From positions 12,947,504 through 13,011,503 of the forward strand of contig NC_088298.1 in NCBI RefSeq assembly GCF_032854445.1: a stretch of DNA of 64,000 nt. Direction: 5' to 3'. This DNA is from Liolophura sinensis (Eukaryota > Mollusca > Polyplacophora > Chitonida > Chitonidae). Below are positions 51,761 through 64,000 of this stretch, piece after piece; position 1 is the first letter of the stretch, and the number at the start of each line of letters is the position of its first letter. The notes beneath the pieces were generated by a model. That model did not search any database and was not told the origin of the DNA. It saw only the letters and a list, made by a program, of their open reading frames with translations. A program made the position numbers and the translations under genes.

Positions 51761-53904
51761 TTGGTTTCCGTGGAGTAAGAGCCGTTGCTGGGCACGTGAT
51801 TATGACATCAATGATCATACAATTGTCGCTACAGCCAAAAGTATTGGTCGGAGAGCAACGCGGTTTGCACCATTCGATTTCTCGTCACAAAATACGTCGG
51901 ATTAGCCTCTTACCAATAGCAATGGAACAGCTTATCCACTTTTGGATTTTTGTCTGGTCTTTTTGCTAATTGAAATCGTCTACATTTACTATGTACCATC
52001 GCAACTGGTCATTATTATATTCAGATTTTAATTATAAGTTATGTGCCCTTCGGTAGCCCAGAAGACGTCAAATCTTTGGGCCAAGCCCAGTTTACTACCC
52101 AACAATTGTCTTACTTCTAAGTCGAAGACAAACTCAATGTCTTTATCTACATATAGAAAAAGCACACCATTTGTATATAAAATAAAACAAGGTACTTCAT
52201 ACAGTCTGCTGTAAAAAGTACAATTGAACACTGACCCACATCAATAAGGTGCCAAAAGATGCGTAATTGGGCCAGGCATATCCAGCTGTTGAAAAATTGC
52301 AAATTTCCTTGGTTTCCATGGAGTAAGAGCCGTTGCTGGGCACGTGATTATGACATAAATGATCATACAATTGTCGCTACAGCCAAAAGTATTTGTCGGA
52401 GAGCAACGCAGTTTGCACCATTCAATTTCTCGTCACAAAATATGTCGGATTAGCCTCTTACCAACAGCAATGGAACAGCTTATCCATTTTTGGATTTTTG
52501 CCTGGTCTTTTTGCTAATTGAAATCGTCTACATTTACTATGTACCATCGCAACTGGTCATTATTATATTCAGATTTTAATTATAAGTTATGTGCCCTTCG
52601 GTAGCCCAGAAGACGTCAAATCTTTGGGCCAAGCCCATTTAACTCACCCAGCAATTGTCTTACTTCTAAGTCGAGGACAAACTCAATGTCTTTATCTACA
52701 TGTAGAAAAACCACACCATTTGTATATAAAATAACACAAGGTACTTGATACAGTCTGCTGTAAAAAGTATAATTGAACACTGACCCACATCAATAAGGTG
52801 CCAAAAGATGCGTAATTTGGCCAGGGTTATCCAGCTGTTGAAAAATTGCAAATTTCCTTGGTTTCCATGGAGTAAGAGCCGTTGCTGGGCACGTGATTAT
52901 GACATCAATGATTATACAATTGTCGCTACAGCCAAAAGTATTCGTCGGAGAGCAACGCAGTTTGCACCATTCAATTTCTCGTCACAAAATATGTCGGATT
53001 AGCCTCTTACCAACAGCAATGGAACAGCTTATCCATTTTTGGATTTTTGCCTGGTCTTTTTGCTAATTGAAATCGTCTACATTTACTATGTACCATCGCA
53101 ACTGGTCATTATTATATTCAGATTTTAATTATAAGTTATGTGCCCTTCGGTAGCCCAGAAGACGTCAAATCTTTGGGCCAAGCCCATTTAACTCACCCAG
53201 CAATTGTCTTACTTCTAAGTCGAAGACAAACTCAATGTCTTTATCTACATGTTGAAAAACCACACCATTTGTATATAAAATAAAACAAGGTACTTCATAC
53301 AGTCTGCTGTAAAAAGTACAATTGAACACTGACCCACATTAATAAGGTGCCAAAAGATGCGTAATTGGGCTAGGCATATCCAGCTGTTGAAAAATTGCAA
53401 ATTTCCTTGGTTTCCGTGGAGTAAGAGCCGTTGCTGGGCACGTGATTATGACATAAATGATCATACAATTGTCGCTACAGCCAAAAGTATTGGTCGGAGA
53501 GCAACGCGGTTTGCACCATTCAATTTCTCGTCACAAAATATGTCGGTTTAGCCTCTTACCAACAGCAATGGAACAGCTTATACATTTTTGGATTTTTGCC
53601 TGGTCTTTTTGCTAATTGAAATCGTCTACATTTACTATGTACCATCGCAACTGGTCATTTTTATATTTAGATTTTATTATTAGTTATGTGCCCTTTGGTA
53701 GCCCACAAGGCGTCAAATCTTTGGCCAAGCCCATTTTACTCACCCAGCAATTGCCTTACTTCTAAGTCGAAGACAAACTCAATGTCTTTATCTACATGTA
53801 GAAAAACCACACCATTTGTATATAAAATAAAACAAGGTACATTCATGCAGTCTTCTGTAAAAAGTACAATTGAGCACTGACCCACATCAATAAGGCGCCA
53901 AAAG
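51711..53904 (+). repeat. Z-type divergent units
   Basis: Units start at 51711, 52259, 52808 and 53357. 52259 has agtatttgtcgg and caacgcagtttg, as in Z units 44667 and 47411. 52808 has ATGCGTAATTTGGCC and agggttatcc, as in 38741 and 63238, plus a private attcgtcgg. All four have catacaattg or tatacaattg and aacagcttat. Confidence 0.82.
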
Positions 53905-56900
53905 ATGCGTTTTTTGGCCAGGCATATCCAGCTGTTGGAAAAATTGCAAATATCCTTGGTTTCCATGGAGTAAGAGCCGTTGCTGGGCACGTGATTATAA
54001 CATAAATGATCATTCAATTGCGCTACAGCCAAAAGTATTGGTCGGAGAGCAACGCGGTTTGCACCATTCGATTTCTCGTCACAAAATACGTCGGATTAGC
54101 CTGTTACCAACAGCAATGGAACAGTTTTTCTACTTTTGGATTTTTGCCTGGTCGTTTTGCTAATGGAAATCGTCTACACTTACTATGTACCATCGCGACT
54201 GGCCCTTACTATATTCAACTTTTGATTATAAGTTATGTGCCCTTCGGTAGCCCAGAAGACGTCAAATCTTTGGGCCAAGCCCATTTAACTCACCCAGCAA
54301 TTGTCTTACTTCTAAGTCGAAGACAAACTCAATGTCCTTATCTACATGTAGAAAAACCAATCCATTAGTATATAAAATAACACAATGGTACTTGATACAG
54401 TCTGCTGTAAAAAGTATAATTGAACACTGACCCACATCAATAGGTGCCAAAAGATGCGTAATTGGGCCAGGCCATATCCAGCTGTGAAAAATTGCAAATT
54501 TCCTTGGTTTCCATGGAGTAAGAGCCGTTGCTGGGCACGTGATTATGACATCAATGATCATACAATTGTCACTACAGCCAAAAGTATTGGTCGGAGAGCA
54601 ACACGGTTTGCACCATTCGATTTCTCGCCACAAAATACGTCGGTTTAGCCTCTTACCAACAGCAATGGAATAGTTTTTCCACTTTTGGATTTTTGCCTGG
54701 TCTTTTTGCTAATGGAAATCGGCTACATTTACTATGTACCATCGCAAGTGGTCATTATAATATTCAGATTTTAATTATAAGTTATGTGCCCTTCGGTAGC
54801 CCAGAAGACGTCATATGTTTGAGCCAAGCCCATTTAACTCACCCAGCAATTGTCTTACTTCTAAGTCAAAGACACACTCAATGTCTTTATCTACATGTAG
54901 AAAACCCACACCATTTGTATATAAAATAACACAAGGTACTTGATACGGCTGTTGTTAAAAGTACAATTGAACACTGACCCACATCAATAAGGTGCCAAAT
55001 GATGCGTAATTGGGCCAGGCATATCCAGCTGTTGAAAAATTGCAAATTTCCTTGGTTTCCATGGAGTAAGAGCCGTTGCTGGGCACGTGATTTTGCATCA
55101 ATGATTATACAATTGTCGCTACAGCCAAAAGTATTGGTCGGAGAGAAACGCGGTTTGCACCATCCCATTTCTCGTCACAAAATACGTCGGATTAGCCTCT
55201 TACCAACAGCAATGGAACAATTTATCCACTTTTGGATTTTTGCCTGGTCTTTTTGCTAATTGAAATCGGCTACATTTACTATGTACCATCGCAACTGGTC
55301 ATTATTATATTCAGATTTTAATTATAAGTTATGTGCCCTTCAGTAGCCCAGAAGACGTCAAATCTTTGGGCCAAGCCCATTTTACTCACCCAGCACATTG
55401 CCTTTCTTCTAAGTCGAAGACAAACTCAATGTCTTTATCTACATGTTGAAAAACCACACCATTTGTATATAAAATAGACAAGGTACTTCATGCAGTCTTC
55501 TGTAAAAAGTACAATTGAACACTGACCCACATCAATACGGCGCCAAAAAATTCGTTTTTGGGCCAGGCATATCCAGCTGTTGAAAAATTGCAAATTTCCT
55601 TGGTTTCCATGGAGTAAGAGCCGTTGCTGGGCACCGTGATTATAACATAAATGATCATTCAATTGTCGCTACAGCCAAAAAGTATTGGTCGGAGAGCAAC
55701 GCGATTTGCACCATTCGATTTCTCGTCACAAAATACGTCGAATTAGCCTCTTACCAGCAGCATTGGAACAGTTTTTCTACTTTTGGATTTTTTGCCTGGT
55801 CTTTTTGCTAATGGAAATCGTCTACATTTACTATGTACCATCGCGATTGGTCATTACTATATTCAACTTTTGATTATAAGTTATGTGCTTTTCAGTAGCC
55901 CAGAAGACGTCAAATCTTTGGGCCAAGCCCATTTTACTCACCCAGCAATTGTCCTACTTCTAAGTCGAAGACAATCTCAATGTCTTTATCTACATGTAGA
56001 AAAACCACACCGTATGTATATAAAATAACACAAGGTACTTGATACAGTCTGTTGTAAAAAAGTACAATTAAACACTGACCCTTATCAATAAGTTGCCAAA
56101 ATATGCGTAATTGGGCCAGGCATATCCAGCTGTTGAAAAATTGCAAATTTCCTTGGTTTCCATGGAGTAAGAGCCGTTGCTGATCACCGTGATTTTTGAC
56201 ATGAATGATTATACAATTGTCGCTAAAGCCAAAAGTATTGGTCGGAGAGCAACGCGGTTTGCACCATTCGATTTCTCGTCACAAAATACGTCGGATTAGC
56301 CACTTACCAACAGCAATGGAACAGTTTTTCCACTTTTGAATTTTTGCCTGGTCTTTTTGCTAATGGAAATCGGCTACATTTACCATGTACCATCGCAACT
56401 GGTCATTAATATATTCAGATTTTTAATTATAAGTTATGTGCCCTTCGGTAGCCAAGAAGACGTCAAATCTTTGGGCCAAGCCCATTTTACTCACCCAGCA
56501 ATTGTCTTACTTCTAAGTCGAAGACAAACTCAATGTCTTTATCTACATGTTGAAAAACCACACCATTTGTATATAAAAAAAATCAAGGTACTTGATACAG
56601 TCTGCTGTAAAAAGTATAATTGAACACTGACCCACATCAATAAGGCGCCAAAAGATGCGTAATTGGGCCAGGCATATCCAGCTGTTGAAAAATTGCAAAT
56701 TTCCTTGGTTTCCATGGAGTAAGAGCCGTTGCTGGGCACGTAATTATAACATAAATAATCATTCAATTGTCGCTACAGCCAAAAGTATTGGTCGGAGAGC
56801 AACGCGGTTTGCACCATTCGATTTCTCGTCAAAAAATACGTCGGTTTAGCCTCTTACCAACAGCAATGGAACAGTTTATCCACTTTTGGATTTTTGCCTG

Positions 56901-58848
56901 GTCTTTTTGCTAATTGAAATCGGCTACATTTACTATGTACCATCGCAACTGGTCATTACTATATTCAGATTTTAATTATAAATTATGTGCCCTTTGGTAG
57001 CCCAGAAGACGTCAAATCTTTGGGCCAAGCCCATTTTACTACCCAGCAATTGTCTTACTTCTAAGTCGAAGACAAACTCAATGTCTTTATCTACATGTAG
57101 AAAAACCACACCATTTGTATACAAAATAACACACGGTACTTCATACAGTATGCTGTAAAAAGTATAATTGAACACTGACCCACATCAATAAGATGCCAAG
57201 AGATGCGTAATTGGGCCAGGCATATCCAGCTGTTGAAAAATTGCAAATTTCCTTGGTTTCCATGGAGTAAGAGCCGTTGCTGGGCACGTGATTTTGACAT
57301 CAATGATCATACAATTGTCGCCACAGCCAAAAGTATTGGTCGGAGAGCAACGCGGTTTGCACCATTCGATTTCTCGTCACAAAATACGTCCGTTTAGCCT
57401 CTTACCAACAGCAATGGAACAGTTTATCCACTTTTGGATTTTTGCCTGGTCTTTTTGCTAATTGAAATCGGCTACATTTACTATGTACCATCGCAACTGG
57501 TCATTACTTTATTCAGATTTTGATTATAAGTTATGTGCCCTTCAGTAGCCCAGAAGACGTCAAATCTTTGGGCCAAGCCCATTTAACTCACCCAGCAATA
57601 GTCTTATTTCTAAGTCGAAGACGAACTCAATGTCTTTATCTACATGTAGAAAAACCACACCATATGTATATAAAATAACACAAGGTACTTGATACAGTCT
57701 GTTGTAAAATATACAATTGAACACTGACGCCCATCAATAAGTTTCCAAAATATGCGTAATTGGGCCAGGCATATCCAGCTGTTGAAAAATTGCAAATTTC
57801 CTTGGTTTCCATTGAGTAAGAGCCGTTGCTGGGCACGTGATCATAACATAAATGATCATTCAATTGTCGCTGCAGCCAAAAGTATTGGTCGGAGAGCAAC
57901 GCGGTTTGCACCATTCGATTTCTCGTCAAAAAATACGTCGGTTTAGCCTCTTACCAACAGCATTCGAACAGTTTTTCTACTTTTGGATTTTTGCTGTGTC
58001 TTTTTGCTAATTAAACTGGGCTACATTTACTATGTACCATCGCGACTGGTCATTACTATATTCATCTTTTGATTATAAGTTATGTGCCCTTCAGTAGCCC
58101 AGAAGACGTCAAATCTTTGGGCCAAGCCCATTTTACTCACCCAGCAATTGTCTTACTTCTAAGTCGAAGACAAACTCAATGTCTTTATCTACATGTAGAA
58201 AAAGCACACCATTTGTATATAAAAAAAAATTAAGGTACTTGATACAGTCTGCTGTAAAAAGTATAATTGAACACTGACCCACATCAATAAGGTGCCAAAA
58301 GATGCGGAATTGGGCCAGGCATATCCAGCTGTTGAAAAATTGCAAATTTCCTTGGTTTCCATGGAGTAAGAGTCGTTGATGGGCATGTGATTATGACATC
58401 AATGATCATTCAATTGTCGCTACAGCCGAAAGTATTGGTCGGAGAGCAACGCGGTTTGCACAATTCGATTTCTCGTCAAAAAATACGTCGGTTTAGCCTC
58501 TTACCAACAGCAATGGAACAGTTTATCCACTTTTGGATTTTGCCTGTTCTTTTTGCTAATTGAAATCGGCTACATATACTATGTACCATCGCAACTGGTC
58601 ATTACTATATTCAGATTTTAATTATAAGTTATGTGCCCTTTGGTAGCCCAGAAGACGTCAAATCATTGGGCCAAGCCCATTTTACTACCCAGCAATTGTC
58701 TTACTTCTAAGTCGAAGACAAACTCAATGTCTTTATCTACATGTAGAAAAACCACACCATTTGTATATAAAATAACACACGGTACTTGATACAGTCTGCT
58801 GTAAAAAGTATAATTGAACACTGACCCACATCAATAAGGTGCCAATAG
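53905..58848 (+). repeat. Decayed satellite domain, irregular unit lengths
   Basis: Starts are 53905, 54454, 55002, about 55550 (attcgt instead of atgcgt), 56103, 56655, 57203, 57752 and 58302. Lengths range from 547 to 553 bp. There are isolated insertions (gggcaccgtg at 55631; caggccatatcc at 54469; ccaaaaagtattgg) and losses (ctgtgaaaaattg; caataggtgcc; ctttggccaagc), plus more substitutions than elsewhere. Typical of the domain are cagtttatccac, gtcaaaaaatacgtcgg and aaaataacacaagg or aaaataacacacgg. Confidence 0.82.
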
Positions 58849-61800
58849 ATGCGTAATTGGGCCAGGCATATCCAGCTGTTGAAAAATTGCAAATTTCCTT
58901 GGTTTCCATTGAGTAAGAGCCGTTGCTGGGCACGTGATTATGATATCAATGATCATTCAATTGTCGCTACAGCCCAAAAGTATTGGTCGGAGAGCAACGC
59001 GGTTTGAACCATTCGATTTCTCGTCAAAAAATACGTCGGATTAGCCTCTTACCAACAGCAATGGAACAATTTATCCACTTTTGGATTTTTGCCTGGTCTT
59101 TTTGCTAATTGAAATCGGCTACATTTACTATGTACCATCGCAACTGGTCATTACTATATTCAGATTTTAATTATAAGTTATGTGCCCTTTGGTAGCGCAG
59201 CAGACGTTAAATCTTTGGGCCAAGCCCATTTTACTACCCAGCAATTGTCTTACTTCTAAGTCGAAGACAAACTCAATGTCTTTATCTACATGTAGAAAAA
59301 CAACACCATTTGTATTTAAAATAACACAAGGTACTTGATACAGTCTGCTGTAAAAAGTATAATTGAACACTGAACCACATCAATAAGGTGCCAAGAGATG
59401 CGTAATTGGGCCAGGCATATCCAGCTGTTGAAAAATTGCAAATTTCCTTGGTTTCCATGGAGTAAGAGCCGTTGCTGGGCACGTGATTATGACATCAATA
59501 ATCATACAATTGTCGCCACAGCCATAAGTATTGGTCGGAGAGCAACGCGGTTTGCACCATTCGATTTCTCGTCACAAAATACTTCGGTTTAGCCTCTTAC
59601 CAACAGCAATGGAACAGTTTATCTACTTTTGGATTTTTGCTGTGTCTTTTTGCTAATTAAATTGGGCTACATTTACTATGTACCATCGCGACTGGTCCTT
59701 ACTATATTGAACTTTTGATTATAAGTTATGTGCCCTTCAGTAGCCCAGAAGACGTCAAATCTTTGGGCCAAACCCATTTTACTACCCAGCAATTGTCTTA
59801 CTTCTAAGTCGAAGACAAACTCAATGTCTTTATCTACATGTTGAAAAACCACACCATTTGTATATAAAATAAAACAAGGTACTTCATACAGTCTGCTGTA
59901 AAAAGTACAATTGAACACTGACCCACATCAATAAGGTGCCAAACGATGCGTAATTTGGCCAGGCATATCCAGCTGTTGAAAAATTGCAAATTTCCTTGGT
60001 TTCCATGGAGTAAGAGCCGTTGCTGGGCACGTGATTATAACATAAATGATCATTCAATTGTCGCTTCAGCCAGAAGTATTGGTCGGAGAGCAACGCGGTT
60101 TGCACCATTCGATTTCTCGTCACAAAATACGTCGGATTTGTCTCTTACCAGCAGCATTGGAACAGTTTATCCACTTTTGGATTTTTGCCTGGTCTTTTTG
60201 CTAATTGAAATCGGCTACATTTACTATGTACCATCGCAACTGGTCATAAAATATTCAGATTTTAATTATAAGTTATGTGCCCTTCGGTAGCCCAGAAGAC
60301 GTCAAATCTTTGGGCCAAGCCCATTTTACTACCCAGCAATTGTCTTACTTCTAAGTCGAAGACAAACTCAATGTCTTTATCTACATGTAGAAAAAGCACA
60401 CCATTTGTATATAAAATAACACACGGTACTTGATACAGTCTGCTGTAAAAAGTATAATTGAACACTGACCCACATCAATAAGGTGCCAAAAGATGCGTAA
60501 TTGGTCCAGGCATATCCAGCTGTTGAAAAATTGCAAATTTCCTTGGTTTCCATGGAGTAAGAGCCGTTGCTGGGCACGTGATTATAACATAAATGATCAT
60601 TCAATTGTCGCTACAGCCAAAAGTATTGGTCGGAGAGCCATGCAGTTTGCACCATTCGATTTCTCGTCACAAAATACGTCGGATTAGCCTCTTACCAGCA
60701 GCATTGGAACAGTTTATCCACTTTTGGATTTTTGCCTGGTCTTTTTGCTTATTGAAATCGTCTACATTTACTATGTACCATCGCGACTGGTCATTACTAT
60801 ATTCATCTTTTGATTATAAGTTATGTGCCCTTCAGTAGCCCAGAAGACGTCAAATCTTTGGGCCAAGCCCATTTTACACCCCCAGCAATTGTCTTACTTC
60901 TAAGTCGAAGACAAACTCAATGTCTTTATCTACATGTAGAAAAAGCACACCATTTGTATATAAAAAAAAATTAAGGTACTTGATACAGTCTGCTGTAAAA
61001 AGTATAATTGAACACTGACCCACATCAATAAGGTGCCAATAGATGCGTAATTGGGCCAGGCATATCCAGCTGTTGAAAAATTGCAAATTTCCTTGGTTTC
61101 CATGGAGTAAGAGCCGTTGCTGGGCACGTGATTATGATATCAATGATCATTCAATTGTCGCTACAGCCCAAAAGTATTGGTCGGAGAGCAACGCGGTTTG
61201 CACCATTCGATTTCTCGTCAAAAAATACGTCGGATTAGCCTCTTACCAACAGCAATGGAACAATTTATCCACTTTTGGATTTTTGCCTGGTCTTTTTGCT
61301 AATTGAAATCGGCTACATTTACTATGTACCATCGCAACTGGTCATTACTATATTCAGATTTTAATTATAAGTTATGTGCCCTTTGGTAGCCCAGCAGACG
61401 TTAAATCTTTGGGCCAAGCCCATTTTACTACCCAGCAATTGTCTTACTTCTAAGTCGAAGACAAACTCAATGTCTTTATCTACATGTAGAAAAACAACAC
61501 CATTTGTATTTAAAATAACACAAGGTACTTGATACAGTCTGCTGTAAAAAGTATAATTGAACACTGAACCACATCAATAAGGTGCCAAGAGATGCGTAAT
61601 TGGGCCAGGCATATCCAGCTGTTGAAAAATTGCAAATTTCCTTGGTTTCCATGGAGTAAGAGCCGTTGCTGGGCACGTGATTATGACATCAATAATCATA
61701 CAATTGTCGCCACAGCCATAAGTATTGGTCGGAGAGCAACGCGGTTTGCACCATTCGATTTCTCGTCACAAAATACTTCGGTTTAGCCTCTTACCAACAG

Positions 61801-62360
61801 CAATGGAACAGTTTATCTACTTTTGGATTTTTGCTGTGTCTTTTCGCTAATTAAATTGGGCTACATTTACTATGTACCATCGCGACTGGTCCTTACTATA
61901 TTGAACTTTTGATTATAAGTTATGTGCCCTTCAGTAGCCCAGAAGACGTCAAATCTTTGGGCCAAACCCATTTTACTACCAAGCAATTGTCTTACTTCTA
62001 AGTCGAAGACAAACTCAATGTCTTTATCTACATGTTGAAAAACCACACCATTTGTATATAAAATAAAACAAGGTACTTCATACAGTCTGCTGTAAAAAGT
62101 ACAATTGAACACTGACCCACATCAATAAGGTGCCAAACGATGCGTAATTTGGCCAGGCATATCCAGCTGTTGAAAAATTGCAAATTTCCTTGGTTTCCAT
62201 GGAGTAAGAGCCGTTGCTGGGCACGTGATTATAACATAAATGATCATTCAATTGTCGCTTCAGCCAGAAGTATTGGTCGGAGAGCAACGCGGTTTGCACC
62301 ATTCGATTTCTCGTCACAAAATACGTCGGATTTGTGTCTTACCAGCAGCATTGGAACAGT
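58849..62360 (+). repeat. Tetramer-scale duplication, 2,194 bp offset
   Basis: About 58.84-60.16 kb recurs at 61.03-62.36 kb. Shared rare variants are gccaatagatgcg, attatgatatcaatg, acagcccaaaag, cagcagacgtt, tgtatttaaaataac, actgaaccacatc, gctgtgtctttt, aattaaattgggc, tatattgaacttttg, aacgatgcgtaatttgg, gcttcagccagaag and ggatttg in place of ggattag. Unit starts are 58849, 59398, 59946, 60493, 61043, 61592 and 62140. Confidence 0.9.
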
Positions 62361-64000
62361 TTTTCTACTTTTGGATTTTTGCCTGGTCTGTTTGCTAATG
62401 GAAATCGTCTACATTTACTATGTACCATCGCGACTGGTCAATACTATATTCAACTTTTGATTATAAGTTATGTGCCCTTCGGTAGCCCAGAAGACGTCAA
62501 ATCTTTGGGCCAAGCCCATTTTACTCACCCAGCATTTGTCTTACTTCTAAGTCGAAGACAAACTCAATGTCTTTATCTACATGTTGAAGAACCACACCAT
62601 TTGTATATAAAAAAAATCAAGGTACTTCATACAGTCTGCTGTAAAAAGTACAATTGAACACTGACCCACATCAATAAGATGCCAAAAGATGCGTAATTGG
62701 TCCAGGCATATCCAGCTGTTGAAAAATTGCAAATTTCCTTGGTTTCCATGGAGTAAGGGCCGTTGCTGGGCACGTGATTATGACATCAATGATCATTCAA
62801 TTGTCGCTACAGCCAAAAGTATTTGTCGGAGAGCAACGCAGTTTGCACCATTCAATTTCTCGTCACAAAATATGTCGGATTAGCCTCTTACCAACAGCAA
62901 TGGAACAGCTTATCCATTTTTGGATTTTTGCCTGGTCTTTTTGCTAATTGAAATCGTCTACATTTACTATGTACCATCGCAACTGGTCATTATTATATTC
63001 AGATTTTAATTATAAGTTATGTGCCCTTCGGTAGCCCAGAAGACGTCAAATCTTTGGGCCAAGCCCATTTAACTCACCCAGCAATTGTCTTACTTCTAAG
63101 TCGAGGACAAACTCAATGTCTTTATCTACATGTAGAAAAACCACACCATTTGTATATAAAATAAAACAAGGTACTTGATACAGTCTGCTGTAAAAAGTAT
63201 AATTGAACACTGACCCACATCAATAAGGTGCCAAAAGATGCGTAATTTGGCCAGGGTTATCCAGCTGTTGAAAAATTGCAAATTTCCTTGGTTTCCATGG
63301 AGTAAGAGCCGTTGCTGGGCACGTGATTATGACATCAATGATCATTCAATTGTCGCTACAGCCAAAAGTATTGGTCGGAGAGCAACACGGTTTGCACCAA
63401 TCAATTTCTCGTCACAAAATACGTCGGATTAGCCTCTTACCAACAGCAATGGAACAGTTTTTCCATTTTTGGATTTTTGCCTGGTCTTTTTGCTAATCGA
63501 AATCGGTTATATTTACTATGTACCATCGCAACTGGTCATTACTATATTTAGATTTTAATTATAAGGTATGTGCCCTTCAGTAGCCCAGAAGACGTCAAAT
63601 ATTTGGGCCAAGCCCATTTAACTCACCCAGCAATTGTCTTACTTCTAAGTCGAAGACAAACTCAATGTCTTTATCTACATGTTGAAAAACCACACCATTT
63701 GTATATAAAATAAATCAAGGTACTTCATACAGTCTGTTGTAAAAAGTACAATTGAACACTGACCCACATTAATAAGGTGCCAAAAGATGCGTAATTGGGC
63801 CAGGCATATCCAGCTGTTGAAAAATTGCAAATTTCCTTGGTTTCCATGGAGTAAGAATCTTTGCTGGGCACGTGATTATAACATAAATGATCATTCAATT
63901 GTCGCTACAGCCAAAAGTATTGGTCGGAGAGCAACGCGGTTTGCACCATTAGATTTCTCGTCACAAAATACGTCGGATTAGCCTCTTACCAACAGCAATG
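62361..64000 (+). repeat. Z-N series at the right edge, continuing beyond the window
   Basis: Unit 62689 is Z-type (agtatttgtcgg). Unit 63238 carries ATGCGTAATTTGGCC, agggttatcc and caccaatcaattt as at 38741. The partial unit 63787 is N-type (aagaatctttgctgg) as at 39290. The segment 63238-64000 matches 38741 onward at an offset of 24,497 bp, with one clear change (ttataaggtatg at 63560) and ttaactc for ttactta at 63619. Confidence 0.85.

Larger units (their letters stand above)
1..64000 (+). repeat. 549 bp satellite DNA array, all units in direct orientation
   Basis: Every part of the window aligns to one unit of 548-549 bp. The unit start is set arbitrarily at ATGCGT. Recurring landmarks in order are cagctgttgaaaaattg, ggcacgtgattat, agtattggtcggagagc, tttttgcctggtc, ttataagttatgtgccc, agacaaactcaatgtc, ttgtatataaa and gaacactgacccaca. 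There are 117 starts from 517 to 63787; the first partial unit lacks about 33 bp and the last has 214 bp. Most starts are 548 or 549 bp apart. Exceptions are four deleted units (363, 528, 460 and 459 bp), one of 561 bp, and slightly irregular units in two indel-rich patches. No unit is inverted and no unrelated DNA interrupts the array. The family is not one I recognise. Confidence 0.98.

Noticed and set aside
1-64000. CRISPR array
   Set aside because: The repeated unit is 549 bp with no short repeat/unique spacer alternation. All positions belong to the repeat.
1-64000. Tandem rRNA, 5S, tRNA or histone gene cluster
   Set aside because: No rRNA, tRNA or histone sequence is recognisable in any unit, and the unit is AT-rich without long open frames.
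1-64000. LTR, LINE or DNA transposon origin of the unit
   Set aside because: I see no terminal repeats, target-site duplications, poly-A tail, reverse transcriptase or transposase motifs within the unit. A remote transposon origin cannot be excluded.
1-64000. Assembly collapse or false duplication of the whole array
   Set aside because: Units carry many combinations of distinguishing variants and nested offsets, which a simple artefact would not create. Individual near-identical duplications (11.15-14.44, 18.62-21.97, 43.23-48.72 kb) still need read support.

Overview
The whole 64 kb window is one uninterrupted head-to-tail array of a satellite DNA with a 549 bp unit. I found no gene, RNA gene, transposon or unique sequence. 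All units run in the same direction, and the array continues past both ends of the window. Taking the conserved hexamer ATGCGT as an arbitrary start, 117 unit starts lie between 517 and 63787, giving 116 units complete at both ends (a few shortened) plus two partial ones. Most units are 548 or 549 bp. The one-base difference usually comes from one site, 'tactcaccc' or 'tacttaccc' against 'tactaccc'. A hand count on one unit gave about 38 % GC, with CpG only slightly below expectation.

A long array of a unit this size, with nested multi-unit periodicities, points to eukaryotic, probably pericentromeric or heterochromatic, DNA. The lack of CpG depletion fits an invertebrate or another genome without heavy cytosine methylation better than a vertebrate. 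I do not recognise the satellite family and cannot name the organism.

Layout: 1-3.2 kb holds a unit series P-Q-R-S-T-U that recurs at 21.9-26.3 kb and in part at 26.3-28.5 kb. 3.8-14.4 kb is a clear trimer higher-order repeat (1,646 bp, six copies plus a partial seventh), with a hexamer nested in its first four copies. 14.4-18.6 kb has no local period, but part of it matches 32.1-34.1 kb. 18.6-22.0 kb is a tandemly duplicated trimer in the same 1,646 bp register. 28.9-38 kb is mixed. 38-51.7 kb is built from a pentamer series (Y-Z-N-G plus X) and a five-unit block with a marker deletion, duplicated at offsets of 2,744, 5,926 and about 8,690 bp. 51.7-53.9 kb holds divergent Z-type units. 53.9-62.4 kb is a more decayed domain that contains a tetramer-scale duplication. 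From 62.7 kb the Z-N series returns and runs off the end.

There are no genes to work together. Short open frames of 60-129 codons recur because the unit recurs. They overlap on both strands, differ mainly by amino-acid-changing substitutions, and break wherever a unit has an indel, so I do not call them coding. The informative content is the history of unequal exchange, readable from shared marker indels and substitutions, and a few short palindromes present in almost every unit.
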